Source: Aphanomyces cochlioides (taxonomy: Eukaryota > Oomycota > Saprolegniomycetes > Saprolegniales > Verrucalvaceae). Taken from it: a DNA stretch of 64,000 nt. Positions 40,147-52,406 of the stretch are shown here, piece after piece. Location: the NCBI GenBank assembly GCA_019828595.1, contig JAHQRK010000005.1, forward strand, positions 2,046,001 to 2,110,000. Direction: 5' to 3'. The notes beneath the pieces were generated by a model, which was not told the origin of the DNA, ran no database searches, and worked only from the letters and a program-made list of their open reading frames with translations. Position 1 is the first letter of the stretch. Every line of letters starts with the position of its first letter. The position numbers and the translations under genes were made by a program.

Positions 40147-43100
40147 ATGAGTGACAACAACTTCTCCGATGTCCCAACTGAACTCGTGGACTGGGACCCA
40201 CAAATCATCTCCCTCAACACCAATGGCTTCTCCAACAGTCATCGGTACATCCTCGACAAACTATCAAGTGTTCACGACGTTTCCTTTATCCAAGAAACCC
40301 GTTTCCGCACGCCAAGTCTCCACGACCGTGTTGCGTTCCATTGGCAACGCATCACAAACCACGAAGGCTCTTTGTTCTTTGAAGAGCCTATTTACCCTGA
40401 AGTATCCACGTCGCCAGCCACTGGAGGTCTGGCTACGTTGATACATCCTCACTCTCCTTTGAAGAACGCCACTCAAGTCCCTCATGACAACCCAGTGCTT
40501 CGTGGTCGTTATCTACAAGTGCGATGTACTCTGGGTCCACTGACAGTCGTTCTCCACAATATCTATGCGCCGGCAGCCTTCCAACAACGAGCAAGTTACT
40601 TCGAAGAATTGCCACGCGACTTTCCTCCACATGCGCTCCACATTGTTGGAGGCGATTTCAACTGCACTCTCAACAAAGATTTGGATTCGTTGAGACCCAG
40701 TACCTCCACCATGGCCGGCACCCTTCAACTGGAACAATGGATGCACAGTTTGTCTCTGGTGGATCTGTTTCGCCGTCAAAACCCCGTGGCACGAGCCTTC
40801 ACAAGTCCCACACTCACCAACCGACTTGACTACATCTTTTGTTCGTCCACCTTGGCGGGTCTTCGTCATTGGAAGGCGACGCACATGCCACACGTTCCAC
40901 AGGCTGACCACGTGGCTTGTCGTATCATCACAAAGCGTCAAACATTGCGCCATGGCTCTGGATCATGGAAAGCTCCAACTTGGCTACTTCGTCTACCACG
41001 AGCGGCCGAGATTGTTCATGGATGTCTGGATCGATTTTTGGACAAGTCTCCAACATTCCACAATATCTCCAAGGCCTACGACATGCTGGTCAATGATATC
41101 CGCTCCCAACTCAAAGAATTCCATTCTCAACGATTGGAGAAACAACGTCTGCCGTTGAAGAAGTTAGCTGTCGAGATCGCTTCGCTTTTGCAAGTCCCCA
41201 ACATGCGTCAAGATTCAGTGCTGGTGGATCGAGTGCGAGACCTTCAAAAGCAAATTCACGAGCTACAAGATCGAGACAAGCAGTTTCGTCAAGACCAGGC
41301 GTTCCAACTTCACTTGTACAAAGCTGAGCGCTCGTCCAAGTTCCACTTCATGTCCCCTGTCCCTACCCCCTTGAAGAAGACAGTCTTCAAAGAGTTGGTG
41401 GATGTCAATGGAAATGTTGTCTCCAATCAACAAGGCATGTCTGACGTCCTGGTCGACTACTACAAGGACTTGTTTGCAGCTCCCGAGGTGCAGCGATCTG
41501 GAGACGAAGTGTCGTCATTTCTGACCCCATTGACTCGACACAAGCAACTGCCAGAGCAAGCCCAGAAAGAGCTGTCGGCTCCCTTGCGCGCCAACGAGTT
41601 CTATCATGCTATTCGACACAGCAGTTCGAACTCAGCGCCAGGTCCCAACGCTCTGCCATTCGAAGTCCTCAAACTTGCACCTCACAAGTGGTCGTTGGTA
41701 TTGGAGCTGCTATTCACACACCAGCTCCATTCTCACCCTCGCTTGACTCCCATGCAACTTGTCAGTACGCTGGTGTTGCTGCACAAGAAAGGCCCCAAGT
41801 CACAGGCCAAGAACTATCGGCCCATTAGCCTACTCAACACGGATGTGAAAATCCTGACGAGTATTCTGGCTTATCGACTCCAGCGCCACATTCGACACAT
41901 CATCCACCCGGACCAGCAAGGCTTTATCCGTCGAAGCAATATCCAAACCAATATTGCACGACTGGATGACATGCTGCACCACATCAAACTACACAGTCCG
42001 TCTTCGATGGTGGCACTGCTTGACTTTGAGAAAGCTTTTGATCGCGTGGACCACGCGTACTTGCTCCTCGTCCTCCGTCACTATGGCTTTCCCGAAACCT
42101 TTGTTGACATGGTTCGCGTACTGTACTCGGGCCGCAAGTCTCGCATCTTGGTGAACGGCTTCTTGTCCAAGCCAGTTCACATCTCACGCGGTGTGTTGCA
42201 AGGTGATCCACTGTCGCCACTTCTGTTTGTGATCGCTTTGGAACCGATGTGCCAACTCCTACGGCAACACTCCAACTATGGCATCAAGTGTGGGGATCGC
42301 TACCACACTGGGAGTTACTTTGCCGACGACTCGCAACTCTATGCTGCAAATGAGACGTGCCTCCACCGGCAGCTTGCATTGGTTCAAACCTTTTGCGACA
42401 AGTCTGGTTTCCGACTCAACGTAGACAAGACCCAAATTCTGACCTACAGCCAGTTGAATGGGAACCTTGCCTCACTACAAGTTACTTCCGACAGTCCCGT
42501 GAAGGCTCTTGGTATCTTGGTTGCGCCCAATCTTTCTCCATTGGCACGTTTCAATTACGTGTTTGAGAAGTTTGTGGCTCGCTTGTCTTTGTGGCTCTAC
42601 AAGGCTCGAACCATGGCCGGAAAAGTCACTATCCTGCACAGCATATGTCTGCCTGTGTTATGGTACCAACTGGCTTTTGTCCCTGCCGACAAAGACCTGG
42701 CCAAAAAGATCGACAAGGCCATGCTTCAATTTATGCATGGTGAAGAAATCAACCCATCCTCCTCTGTCCATGGCCTCCGTTTGATCAAAAAGGAGATCCT
42801 ATTCATGCCGAAGAAGTCCGGTGGCTTAGGCCTGCACCATGCACTTGCTTTATGGCAACAACACAACCGCTCTGTCATGATCAGATGCATTCAAGCCATC
42901 ACCACCCCACCCCGCAAGTCTGCCATGTCCGCCTGGATTACGCCGGGCTATACTCTCCTCGAGAAGGCTTTTCATCCATGGGGTTCCCCCCGAGATCTCC
43001 TCTTGGCAAATGGCTCTTCTGCATTCATCAGACAACTGTACAAGAATCCCAATATCACTCCAATGTGGAAAGCCTTATTGAATAGCTGGTTTGAATCCCG

Positions 43101-43740
43101 CTGGACTCCGTACGGCTGTCCAAATCACATCTCATCTTTGGATGTTCCCCTTTGGCACAACTCGTATCTGCCTGGACTCGAAGACCTATACGATCAGTGC
43201 TCTACATCGACGCAAGACCAAGCCAATGTATTGGCTTCGCTTCACATCACGAAGTTGTCGCATTTGTTGACTCCGTGTCAGCGAGTTTGGCCAGCTTCGA
43301 TCTTGTTCGACAAAATCAACCGTGCCTGCCGCCAAGCCAATTTTGTCCCTCCAACGAAACAATGGATCTCAATCTTGGTGACCAAGTTATCACGATTGTT
43401 TGAGATTGTTTCTGAAGAGGATGCTCCCGTGTTCCACTTGCCGACGCCTAGCTCTGAATGGATGGAATGGCACTGGATGATTCACCCTGACTCGAGTCCG
43501 ATCTTGTTGGCGCTTGCGACTTCGAAATCGGCTAAGATCAGAGCTTCTCCAGCTGTCAGCTCGTCCATTCTTCCTACCAAGCATCTCAACCTGCCATCCA
43601 ACTTTTACGAAGACCCCAAGCGCCTTACCCAACTTGCCGCCTTCCTCCAACCCGACCACATCCTCCCTCGATATGGAGAGTTCATTTTCAAGACCCTTCT
43701 CCGCGCCAACGCCATGCAATATCTGTTTCAGTACCAAGAC
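40147..43740 (+). pseudogene. LINE ORF2 fused in frame to ORF1 (copy I into J)
   Basis: The ATG is normal, with Ser instead of Ile at residue 2. Endonuclease and RT are complete (LNTNGF, GGDFN, LLDFEKAFDR, FADD). At 43740 ORF2 runs without frame change into ORF1 of J at the codons NNNGQDKQQED, and stays open to 44721, giving a chimeric frame of about 1,524 codons: endonuclease, RT, and the C-terminal 40% of ORF1 in place of the zinc motif. It may simply be an in-frame accident. Confidence 0.88.
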
Positions 43741-44721
43741 CCTAACAACAATGGACAAGACAAACAACAAGAAGATGTGGAAATGTCTACCAACGAATCG
43801 CCCGCTCTTGCTCCACCAAGTGAGCAGCCCAAGAACTCGCTGGACCTTCAATTGGTAACGGGCTACCGGTCTGGACCAGCTCCAAAACGTACTTTGCCTT
43901 CGTCCCCACGTTTGGATCCCCTGCCGACATCCAACCGTTTTCATATCCTCGAAGAAGACGACGTGGAACTCTCGTTTGAAGACTTTGCAGTGCCTCGAAT
44001 TGTATTGGAAGATTCAAGTGCGCCACGCCCGAAAAAGACCAAAGGCAAAGCGAAGAAACAACGACTTAACAAGTCTGCTGCAGCCCACCTCGAATTGGCG
44101 AAGAAGATCATTCGAGACAAGAAAGTCGAAGGCAGTATCACCGAATGTCAACGCATTTTGCGAGATGATCCTCAGCTCGTTGCACATGCTATGTACGCAC
44201 AAGATGAAGACCTCAGTTTGTTTCAGTCACTTGTTGCAACCAAGACTATTGAGCGCAAGATGGCTTTGTTAAAAGCTCAAGGCAAGCCTCACAACTACAA
44301 ACATCACGTCAACTTCATGGCTCAATACAAGATTCACCCGTCAGAAATCTTGGAAGAATTGACCACGGACATACCAGAGATCAAGCGCATCCTCTTTGCA
44401 CTTGCTACGATTGACTTATTCCTCTCAAATCGGGCCCCAGACCTCTACACAAACTCGGAGGCACTGACTGTTCTATTGAACCAAGAAGCAACAAGATTGC
44501 CTGACACCAACTGCTTGACGGACTGGTCGCTGTTTGCTTTGATCGAAAACTTCAGCGACAATCTCGAGAAGTTCACTTTGCCGGCTCCCGTCTTGTCGGC
44601 CATCTCGATGCTCAAAAGCATCACCAACAATTACCACATCGACGAGCTCTGCAGCAAAGCTCACCACTCCATGAACGCCGACGAAATTGATCCCCTCGAT
44701 TTGGAGGACGATCAACTCTAA
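43741..44721 (+). pseudogene. ORF1 fragment (copy J), in frame with copy I ORF2
   Basis: Codons from NNNGQDKQQEDVEM to the stop: acidic Pro/Ser linker, basic cluster RPKKTKGKAKKQR and the helical C-terminal domain. It has no start of its own at the join; translation would come from the fused ORF2 frame upstream. Confidence 0.88.
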
Positions 44722-44799
44722 GGCTTCTATCCCCTGCTTCAATCCATTTCAACCTCCCCTCTGACCCCTCCATTCTACTCATTTTCATCTGTACTCGTG

Positions 44800-47700
44800 A
44801 TGATTGACAACAACTTCTCCGATGTCCCAACTGAACTCGTGGACTGGGACCCACAAATCATCTCCCTCAACACCAATGGCTTCTCCAACAGTCATCGGTA
44901 CATCCTCGACAAACTATCAAGTGTTCACGACGTTTCCTTTATCCAAGAAACCCGTTTCCGCACGCCAAGTCTCCACGACCGTGTTGCGTTCCATTGGCAA
45001 CGCATCACAAACCACGAAGGCTCTTTGTTCTTTGAAGAGCCTATTACCCTGAAGTATCCACGTCGCCAGCCACTGGAGGTCTGGCTACGTTGATACATCC
45101 TCACTCTCCTTTGAAGAACGCCACTCAAGTCCCTCATGACAACCCAGTGCTTCGTGGTCGTTATCTACAAGTGCGATGTACTCTGGGTCCACTGACAGTC
45201 GTTCTCCACAATATCTATGCGCCGGCAGCCTTCCAACAACGAGCAAGTTACTTCGAAGAATTGCCACGCGACTTTCCTCCACATGCGCTCCACATTGTTG
45301 GAGGAGATTTCAACTGCACTCTCAACAAAGATTTGGATTCGTTGAGACCCAGTACCTCCACCATGGCCGGCACCCTTCAACTGGAACAATGGATGCACAG
45401 TTTGTCTCTGGTGGATCTGTTTCGCCGTCAAAACCCCGTGGCAAGAACCTTCACAAGTCCCACACTCACCAACCGACTTGACTACATCTTTTGTTCGTCC
45501 ACCTTGGCGGGTCTTCGTCATTGGAAGGCGACGCACATGCCACACGTTCCACAGGCTGACCACGTGGCTTGTCGTATCATCACAAAGCGTCAAACATTGC
45601 GCCATGGCTCTGGATCATGGAAAGCTCCAACTTGGCTACTTCGTCTACCACGAGCGGCCGAGATTGTTCATGGATGTCTGGATCGATTTTTGGACAAGTC
45701 TCCAACATTCCACAATATCTCCAAGGCCTACGACATGCTGGTCAATGATATCCGCTCCCAACTCAAAGAATTCCATTCTCAACGATTGGAGAAACAACGT
45801 CTGCCGTTGAAGAAGTTAGCTGTCGAGATCGCTTCGCTTTTGCAAGTCCCCAACATGCGTCAAGATTCAGTGCTGGTGGATCGAGTGCGAGACCTTCAAA
45901 AGCAAATTCACGAGCTACAAGATCGAGACAAGCAGTTTCGTCAAGACCAGGCGTTCCAACTTCACTTGTACAAAGCAGAGCGCTCGTCCAAGTTCCACTT
46001 CATGTCCCCTGTCCCTACCCCCTTGAAGAAGACAGTCTTCAAAGAGTTGGTGGATGTCAATGGAAATGTTGTCTCCAATCAACAAGGCATGTCTGACGTC
46101 CTGGTCGACTACTACAAGGACTTGTTTGCAGCTCCCGAGGTGCAGCGATCTGGAGACGAAGTGTCGTCATTTCTGACCCCATTGACTCGACACAAGCAAC
46201 TGCCAGAGCAAGCCCAGAAAGAGCTGTCGGCTCCCTTGCGCGCCAACGAGTTCTATCATGCTATTCGACACAGCAGTTCGAACTCAGCGCCAGGTCCCAA
46301 CGCTCTGCCATTCGAAGTCCTCAAACTTGCACCTCACAAGTGGTCGTTGGTATTGGAGCTGCTATTCACACACCAGCTCCATTCTCACCCTCGCTTGACT
46401 CCCATGCAACTTGTCAGTACGCTGGTGTTGCTGCACAAGAAAGGCCCCAAGTCACAGGCCAAGAACTATCGGCCCATTAGCCTACTCAACACGGATGTGA
46501 AAATCCTGACGAGTATTCTGGCTTATCGACTCCAGCGCCACATTCGACACATCATCCACCCGGACCAGCAAGGCTTTATCCGTCGAAGCAATATCCAAAC
46601 CAATATTGCACGACTGGATGACATGCTGCACCACATCAAACTACACAGTCCGTCCTCGATGGTGGCACTGCTTGACTTTGAGAAAGCTTTTGATCGCGTG
46701 GACCACGCGTACTTGCTCCGCGTCCTCCGTCACTATGGCTTTCCCGAAACCTTTGTTGACATGGTTCGCGTACTGTACTCGGGCCGCAAGTCTCGCATCT
46801 TGGTGAACGGCTTCTTGTCCAAGCCAGTTCACATCTCACGCGGTGTGTTGCAAGGTGATCCACTGTCGCCACTTCTGTTTGTGATCGCTTTGGAACCGAT
46901 GTGCCAACTCCTACGGCAACACTCCAACTATGGCATCAAGTGTGGGGATCGCTACCACACTGGGAGTTACTTTGCCGACGACTCGCAACTCTATGCTGCA
47001 AATGAGACATGCCTCCACCGGCAGCTTGCATTGGTTCAAACCTTTTGCGACAAGTCTGGTTTCCGACTCAACGTAGACAAGACCCAAATTCTGACCTACA
47101 GCCAGTTGAATGGGAACCTTGCCTCACTACAAGTTACTTCCGACAGTCCCGTGAAGGCTCTTGGTATCTTGGTTGCGCCCAATCTTTCTCCATTGGCACG
47201 TTTCAATTACGTGTTTGAGAAGTTTGTGGCTCGCTTGTCTTTGTGGCTCTACAAGGCTCGAACCATGGCCGGAAAAGTCACTATCCTGCACAGCATATGT
47301 CTGCCTGTGTTATGGTACCAACTGGCTTTTGTCCCTGCCGACAAAGACCTGGCCAAAAAGATCGACAAGGCCATGCTTCAATTTATGCATGGTGAAGAAA
47401 TCAACCCATCCTCCTCTGTCCATGGCCTCCGTTTGATCAAAAAGGAGATCCTATTCATGCCGAAGAAGTCCGGTGGCTTAGGCCTGCACCATGCACTTGC
47501 TTTATGGCAACAACACAACCGCTCTGTCATGATCAGATGCATTCAAGCCATCACCACCCCACCCCGCAAGTCTGCCATGTCCGCCTGGATTACGCCGGGC
47601 TATACTCTCCTCGAGAAGGCTTTTCATCCATGGGGTTCCCCCCGAGATCTCCTCTTGGCAAATGGCTCTTCTGCATTCATCAGACAACTGTACAAGAATC

Positions 47701-48854
47701 CCAATATCACTCCAATGTGGAAAGCCTTATTGAATAGCTGGTTTGAATCCCGCTGGACTCCGTACGGCTGTCCAAATCACATCTCATCTTTGGATGTTCC
47801 CCTTTGGCACAACTCGTATCTGCCTGGACTCGAAGACCTATACGATCAGTGCTCTACATCGACGCAAGACCAAGCCAATGTATTGGCTTCGCTTCACATC
47901 ACGAAGTTGTCGCATTTGTTGACTCCGTGTCAGCGAGTTTGGCCAGCTTCGATCTTGTTCGACAAAATCAACCGTGCCTGCCGCCAAGCCAATTTTGTCC
48001 CTCCAACGAAACAATGGATCTCAATCTTGGTGACCAAGTTATCACGATTGTTTGAGATTGTTTCTGAAGAGGATGCTCCCGTGTTCCACTTGCCGACGCC
48101 TAGCTCTGAATGGATGGAATGGCACTGGATGATTCACCCTGACTCGAGTCCGATCTTGTTGGCGCTTGCGACTTCGAAATCGGCTAAGATCAGAGCTTCT
48201 CCAGCTGTCAGCTCGTCCATTCTTCCTACCAAGCATCTCAACCTGCCATCCAACTTTTACGAAGACCCCAAGCGCCTTACCCAACTTGCCGCCTTCCTCC
48301 AACCCGACCACATCCTCCCTCGATATGGAGAGTTCATTTTCAAGACCCTTCTCCGCGCCAACGCCATGCAATATCTGTTTCAGTACCAAGACCCCAAGCC
48401 GACGTGTGTCTTCTGTCGTGTCAATGAGACGTACGAGCATTTCCTGTTCTCTTGTGGATATGGTCAATCTGTTTGGTATTTCTTCAAGGCGATCCAGCGA
48501 CTGCTCGAGTGTTCCTTTCCGTCCACGTGTCTGGAAATGTTCTACGAGACGCCCAAGCCGTCCGATGGATACTACATACGTGGCTATCTGAAGATCTGGC
48601 CGATTGTCCGAGCCTGCGTGTATTATCAAATATGGCTCCAACGTGCCGATCGCACCTTTCGACCCGACCTCACAGCGAAGAGTCCGATGGAAGTTGCCAT
48701 TCATGCTGCCTCTTTGATCAAGCTACATCTACAACAGCTCCTGGTTGATCTCCCTCTCAAGAAGGGATACACCAAGGTATTCAATGTGCTCAAGCATCTA
48801 TCTTCGGACCCCTGGTTACGTCAACACATCATTCCTGACAGCGTCGTTTCATGA
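44800..48854 (+). pseudogene. LINE ORF2 with a frameshift in the endonuclease (copy J)
   Basis: One T is missing in the run at about 45044 (CCTATTACCC instead of CCTATTTACCC). This stops the first frame at 45093, after about 97 codons. The remaining sequence is open in the next phase to the normal stop and contains GGDFN, RT motifs and zinc motif. It combines FQQRA with LLRVLRHYG, a mosaic of two ORF2 variants. Apart from the single homopolymer indel it would be intact. Confidence 0.9.
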
Positions 48855-49002
48855 GTGAGCATGACGGCTCACCACTTCATCTCCTGTTCAATGACCACTT
48901 TGCCATATTCTGTTTTCCAAGTTCTATTTATACAGTACGAGGCAAATTAGTAAGTCATTAGGGCCTTTGCCCAAAAATAAGGTTAATACAACTCATTTAA
49001 CC

Positions 49003-49784
49003 ACGTCCTCTTGAGATTTTTCTTCTTCCTCTCCCGTTCTAGGAGGCTCAGCACAGGGGGCGACGCGGTTGGTGGCTGCTGGCTCAGTCCCATTGGTCAC
49101 GAGAAAGGCCGGGGCCAGACCCCCAGTGACAGGGGTAGAAGGGGAATCCATGCCATCCCCGCAGCACGGTGACTGGGGTACACCATTGCTCCGGCGAGAA
49201 CCCAAATCGGGATACCGCCCCCGCCCCTCCGAAGAGGCCCCTGGGGGGAAGTAGACAGAACCGCAGGGTGTGCCCATAGGGGGGCCCTCGTAGCCTCTAG
49301 GGCTGGCATGGACCCCGTTTTCTCACCGCCTTCACTGGGGATCGACTCCAATTGGAGTCCAGGGAAGCAGCCACCACAGGCACAAGGCCCCAGTGGTTCG
49401 CCCTCCTGAGTGAGGGCTTCGCTAGACAAGTTAACGACAGTGGTCTGGGGGTCAACCACTGACCCACTGAGGTTGACCCCCCCTGGAACTCCGGCGAGTG
49501 GAGCACCAGGTGAAGCGCTGGGGGAGCGAGACGCAGATTGGTCTCCAGAGACGCTGTTGGGGTCGAACTCGACCTCCACTTCGGCCCTAGGGTTAGGTGT
49601 AGAGACATTACTCACACCACTTCCGCCATCCTGATTGGACGACGAAAGTGGGTGAGGTGATACAATACCTGGAATGATGGTGACTCCGTGAGTGTTGGTC
49701 TCACGGAGCTCGGAACAGCTGTTGGCGTTGGACATTTTGAGCGCGGCGGCACTTGATAACTTCTTGACTTGAGGGGTACGAGGC
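49003..49784 (-). pseudogene. Inverted 5' end and ORF1 N-terminus of copy K
   Basis: The reverse strand reads the 5'-UTR and ORF1 from the ATG at 49735 (MSNANSC) to the GEEEEKSQED region, at which point J interrupts it. The G run is seven long as in F, but a C run near 49278 is one base short, which shifts the frame. The inverted piece reaches to within about 11 nt of the element's 5' terminus. It then joins forward ORF1 through two extra G bases (49785-49786). Confidence 0.88.
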
Positions 49785-49786
49785 GG

Positions 49787-50374
49787 CCTATGGGCACACC
49801 CTGCGGTTCTGTCTACTTCCCCCCAGGGGCCTCTTCGGAGGGGCGGGGGCGGTATCCCGATTTGGGTTCTCGCCGGAGCAATGGTGTACCCCAGTCACCG
49901 TGCTGCGGGGATGGCATGGATTCCCCTTCTACCCCTGTCACTGGGGGTCTGGCCCCGGCCTTTCTCGTGACCAATGGGACTGAGCCAGCAGCCACCAACC
50001 GCGTCGCCCCCTGTGCTGAGCCTCCTAGAACGGGAGAGGAAGAAGAACAATCTCAAGAGGACGTGGATATGGTCTCTGGAGACGCCGAGGGGAAGGATTC
50101 TACTGAAACCGAGGCCTTAACCGACGAGGGAAATACTCAAATTCACTCGGAGGTGGATGGGTCAGGCGACATTAACGGCCAAGCGAAGCCGTGTGATACT
50201 CCTGGAGAAGTTATTCAAGAGGAACAATCGACAAACAATGACAATGACCAGTCAAATCAAGACATTGTCGACAAATCCGTTGCTCAAGGAAATGGCGCTG
50301 TTGATCCTCCTACCGCGGCAGACAAAATACAAGGCGATCAAGAGCAACAAAACGCTGAAAAGGCCAATCCATGG
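49787..50374 (+). pseudogene. ORF1, first forward piece (copy K)
   Basis: Encodes ORF1 from MGTPCGSVYF to AEKANPW, then is cut by the insertion of fragment L. The ORF1 start codon is not in this piece; it lies in the inverted part. It shows the variant EEEEQSQED. Confidence 0.9.
50361..50374. repeat. Target-site duplication of fragment L, left copy
   Basis: AGGCCAATCCATGG is repeated exactly at 50638-50651. Read in the orientation of L the repeat begins with CC, like all other duplications in the window. Confidence 0.97.
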
Positions 50375-50637
50375 TTAAATGAGTTGTATTAACCTTATTT
50401 TTGAGCAAAGGCCCTAATGACTTACTAATTTGCCTCGTACTGTATAAATAGAACTTGGAAAACAGAATATGGCAAAGTGGTCATTGAACAGGAGATGAAG
50501 TGGTGAGCCGTCATGCTCACTCATGAAACGACGCTGTTAGGAATGATGTGTTGACGTAACCAGGGGTCCGAAGATAGATGCTTGAGCACATTGAATACCT
50601 TGGTGTATCCCTTCTTGAGAGGGAGATCAACCAGGAG
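50375..50637 (-). mobile_element. LINE fragment L: short reversed 3' end
   Basis: The 263 bp hold the last 38 codons of ORF2 (from LLVDLPLKKGY) and the whole 3'-UTR on the reverse strand, inserted in ORF1 of K. The perfect 14-bp duplication shows that it is a severely 5'-truncated insertion made by target-primed reverse transcription. The stop-hairpin variant (GTGAGC, loop ATGACG) is the one seen in H and J. Confidence 0.95.
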
Positions 50638-50651
50638 AGGCCAATCCATGG

Positions 50652-51626
50652 ACGCAAAAGACTCCCGGCAAGGATTCAGCTTCGTCCAAGAAAGATTCCA
50701 AGCAAGGCAATGCCCCCAAAGGCGCGAAACATCGCAACACTGGTGCTCATGCTATTGCCGATGACGATATTGCGCGATGCGAGGCCATGGCGGACGCATT
50801 CTACAAAGACTCTGGTGACATGGACGCCTTCATTGAAAACATTTTGCTCACTCCCCAGTCCCAAGTGTACGAGCTCACAGTCAAGTTGGGCGAAGCCTAC
50901 AAGGACTGGTCCGAAAAAGTCATCTGCGATCAATTTGTCAAGGAAAATCCTGGTTCGTTATGGGGCTCCAAATTTCCGAACATTTTGATCCACAAGAAGA
51001 ACCCACAGACCATTGTGATCTCAAGTTACAACTTGTCTACGTGCGTGGAAATGGGAGGCACAACGTTTCGACTTGGTGGCAAAGATTTCCTGGTTCCCAA
51101 GTACTCGCGTTATGGCAACAACTACTACGTTACGTTCAACAAGGTCAGTCACCCTTCGATGGCCAAGGCAATTGTCAAGAAAATGGCTGCATTGACCAAG
51201 TCAGTGATAGCAGCATTCAACCCTACTGCTGGTCAGAACATCAAGTCGCCGCATTTGAGAGTCATTTTCAAGTCGCCTGCGCCTCCTGCAGTGTTGGTGC
51301 CAAAATCCGGCGACGCACTACGCGAAATCACCATTACGGATCCGTCGGGTCAGCCTTTTGTCGTCATGTTTCAGCACAAGATCGCTGCTCTGAACAAGAC
51401 ATTGCCTCCGTCGATTGTTTCACGACGTGCAGAGGCCAAGGCTGAAAAAGCGAAGGCAAAAGCGGCCAAGGCAGCGGCAAAATCTCCTCCGTCAGGAGAA
51501 AAAGAACCTGAACATGATGGAGACGATCATGATCAAGACCCTGGAACAAATGCGGAAGGCAAGGCCGACTCAACTGAGGCATCTGAAGATGGTCAAGATG
51601 AACAACCACAGCCAACAGCTCCTTCT
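50652..51626 (+). pseudogene. ORF1, second forward piece (copy K)
   Basis: ORF1 resumes after the duplication at ACGCAAAAGACTCC (TQKTPGKDS) and continues through the central domain and Lys/Ala helix to QPTAPS, where copy M interrupts it. The frame happens to remain open into M's ORF1 fragment, which could be mistaken for a 106-codon in-frame deletion. The target duplication shows that it is an insertion junction. Confidence 0.9.
51612..51626. repeat. Target-site duplication of copy M, left copy
   Basis: CCAACAGCTCCTTCT is repeated exactly at 56622-56636, after which ORF1 of K continues with CATGGCTCTGATG as in intact copies. Confidence 0.97.
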
Positions 51627-52328
51627 GCGCCACGCCCGAAAAAGACCAAAGGCAAAGCGAAGAAACAACGACTTAACAAGTCTGCTGCAGCCCACCTCGA
51701 ATTGGCGAAGAAGATCATTCGAGACAAGAAAGTCGAAGGCAGTATCACCGAATGTCAACGCATTTTGCGAGATGATCCTCGGCTCGTTTCACATGCTATG
51801 TACGCACAAGATGAAGACCTCAGTTTGTTTCAGTCACTTGTTGCAACCAAGACTATTGAGCGCAAGATGGCTTTGTTAAAAGCTCAAGGCAAGCCTCACA
51901 ACTACAAACATCACGTCAACTTCATGGCTCAATACAAGATTCACCCGTCAGAAATCTTGGAAGAATTGACCACGGACATACCAGAGATCAAGCGCATCCT
52001 CTTTGCACTTGCTACGATTGACTTATTCCTCTCAAATCGGGCCCCAGACCTCTACACAAACTCGGAGGCACTGACTGTTCTATTGAACCAAGAAGCAACA
52101 AGATTGCCTGACACCAACTGCTTGACGGACTGGTCGCTGTTTGCTTTGATCGAAAACTTCAGCGACAATCTCGAGAAGTTCACTTTGCCGGCTCCCGTCT
52201 TGTCGGCCATCTCGATGCTCAAAAGCATCACCAACAATTACCACATCGACGAGCTCTGCAGCAAAGCTCACCACTCCATGAACGCCGACGAAATTGATCC
52301 CCTCGATTTGGAGGACGATCAACTCTAA
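51627..52328 (+). pseudogene. ORF1 C-terminal fragment (copy M)
   Basis: Encodes the basic cluster (APRPKKTKGKAKKQR) and the helical C-terminal domain to the stop. It has no start of its own. Two substitutions near 51781-51788 (RLVS instead of QLVA) are unique in the window. Confidence 0.9.
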
Positions 52329-52406
52329 GGCTTCTATCCCCTGCTTCAATCCATTTCAACCTCCCCTCTGACCCCTCCATTCTACTCATTTTCATCTGTA
52401 CTCGTG

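Larger units (their letters stand above)
39740..43740 (+). mobile_element. LINE copy I (truncated at both ends)
   Basis: Starts near the end of ORF1 (TCTTTGCACTTGC) and ends inside ORF2 at the QYQDP codons, directly before the zinc motif. The left join lies after CC in H's 3'-UTR; if it is an insertion, the left duplication could be CCATATTCTGTTTTCC (39724-39739), whose right partner is not in the window. The right join to J shares a CC. Confidence 0.8.
43741..49000 (+). mobile_element. LINE copy J (5'-truncated)
   Basis: Starts in ORF1 at CTAACAACAATGG and continues through ORF2 to the 3' hairpin, with the CC at 49001-49002. It is followed by reversed ORF1 of copy K. The bases to the right of its 3' end (ACGTCCTCTTGAG) do not appear to the left of 43741, so the two ends do not belong to one simple insertion. 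Confidence 0.82.

Noticed and set aside
51600..51660. A 106-codon in-frame deletion within ORF1 at 51626.
   Set aside because: The 15-bp duplication CCAACAGCTCCTTCT at 51612 and 56622 shows that this is the left junction of copy M, and the missing sequence resumes after M.
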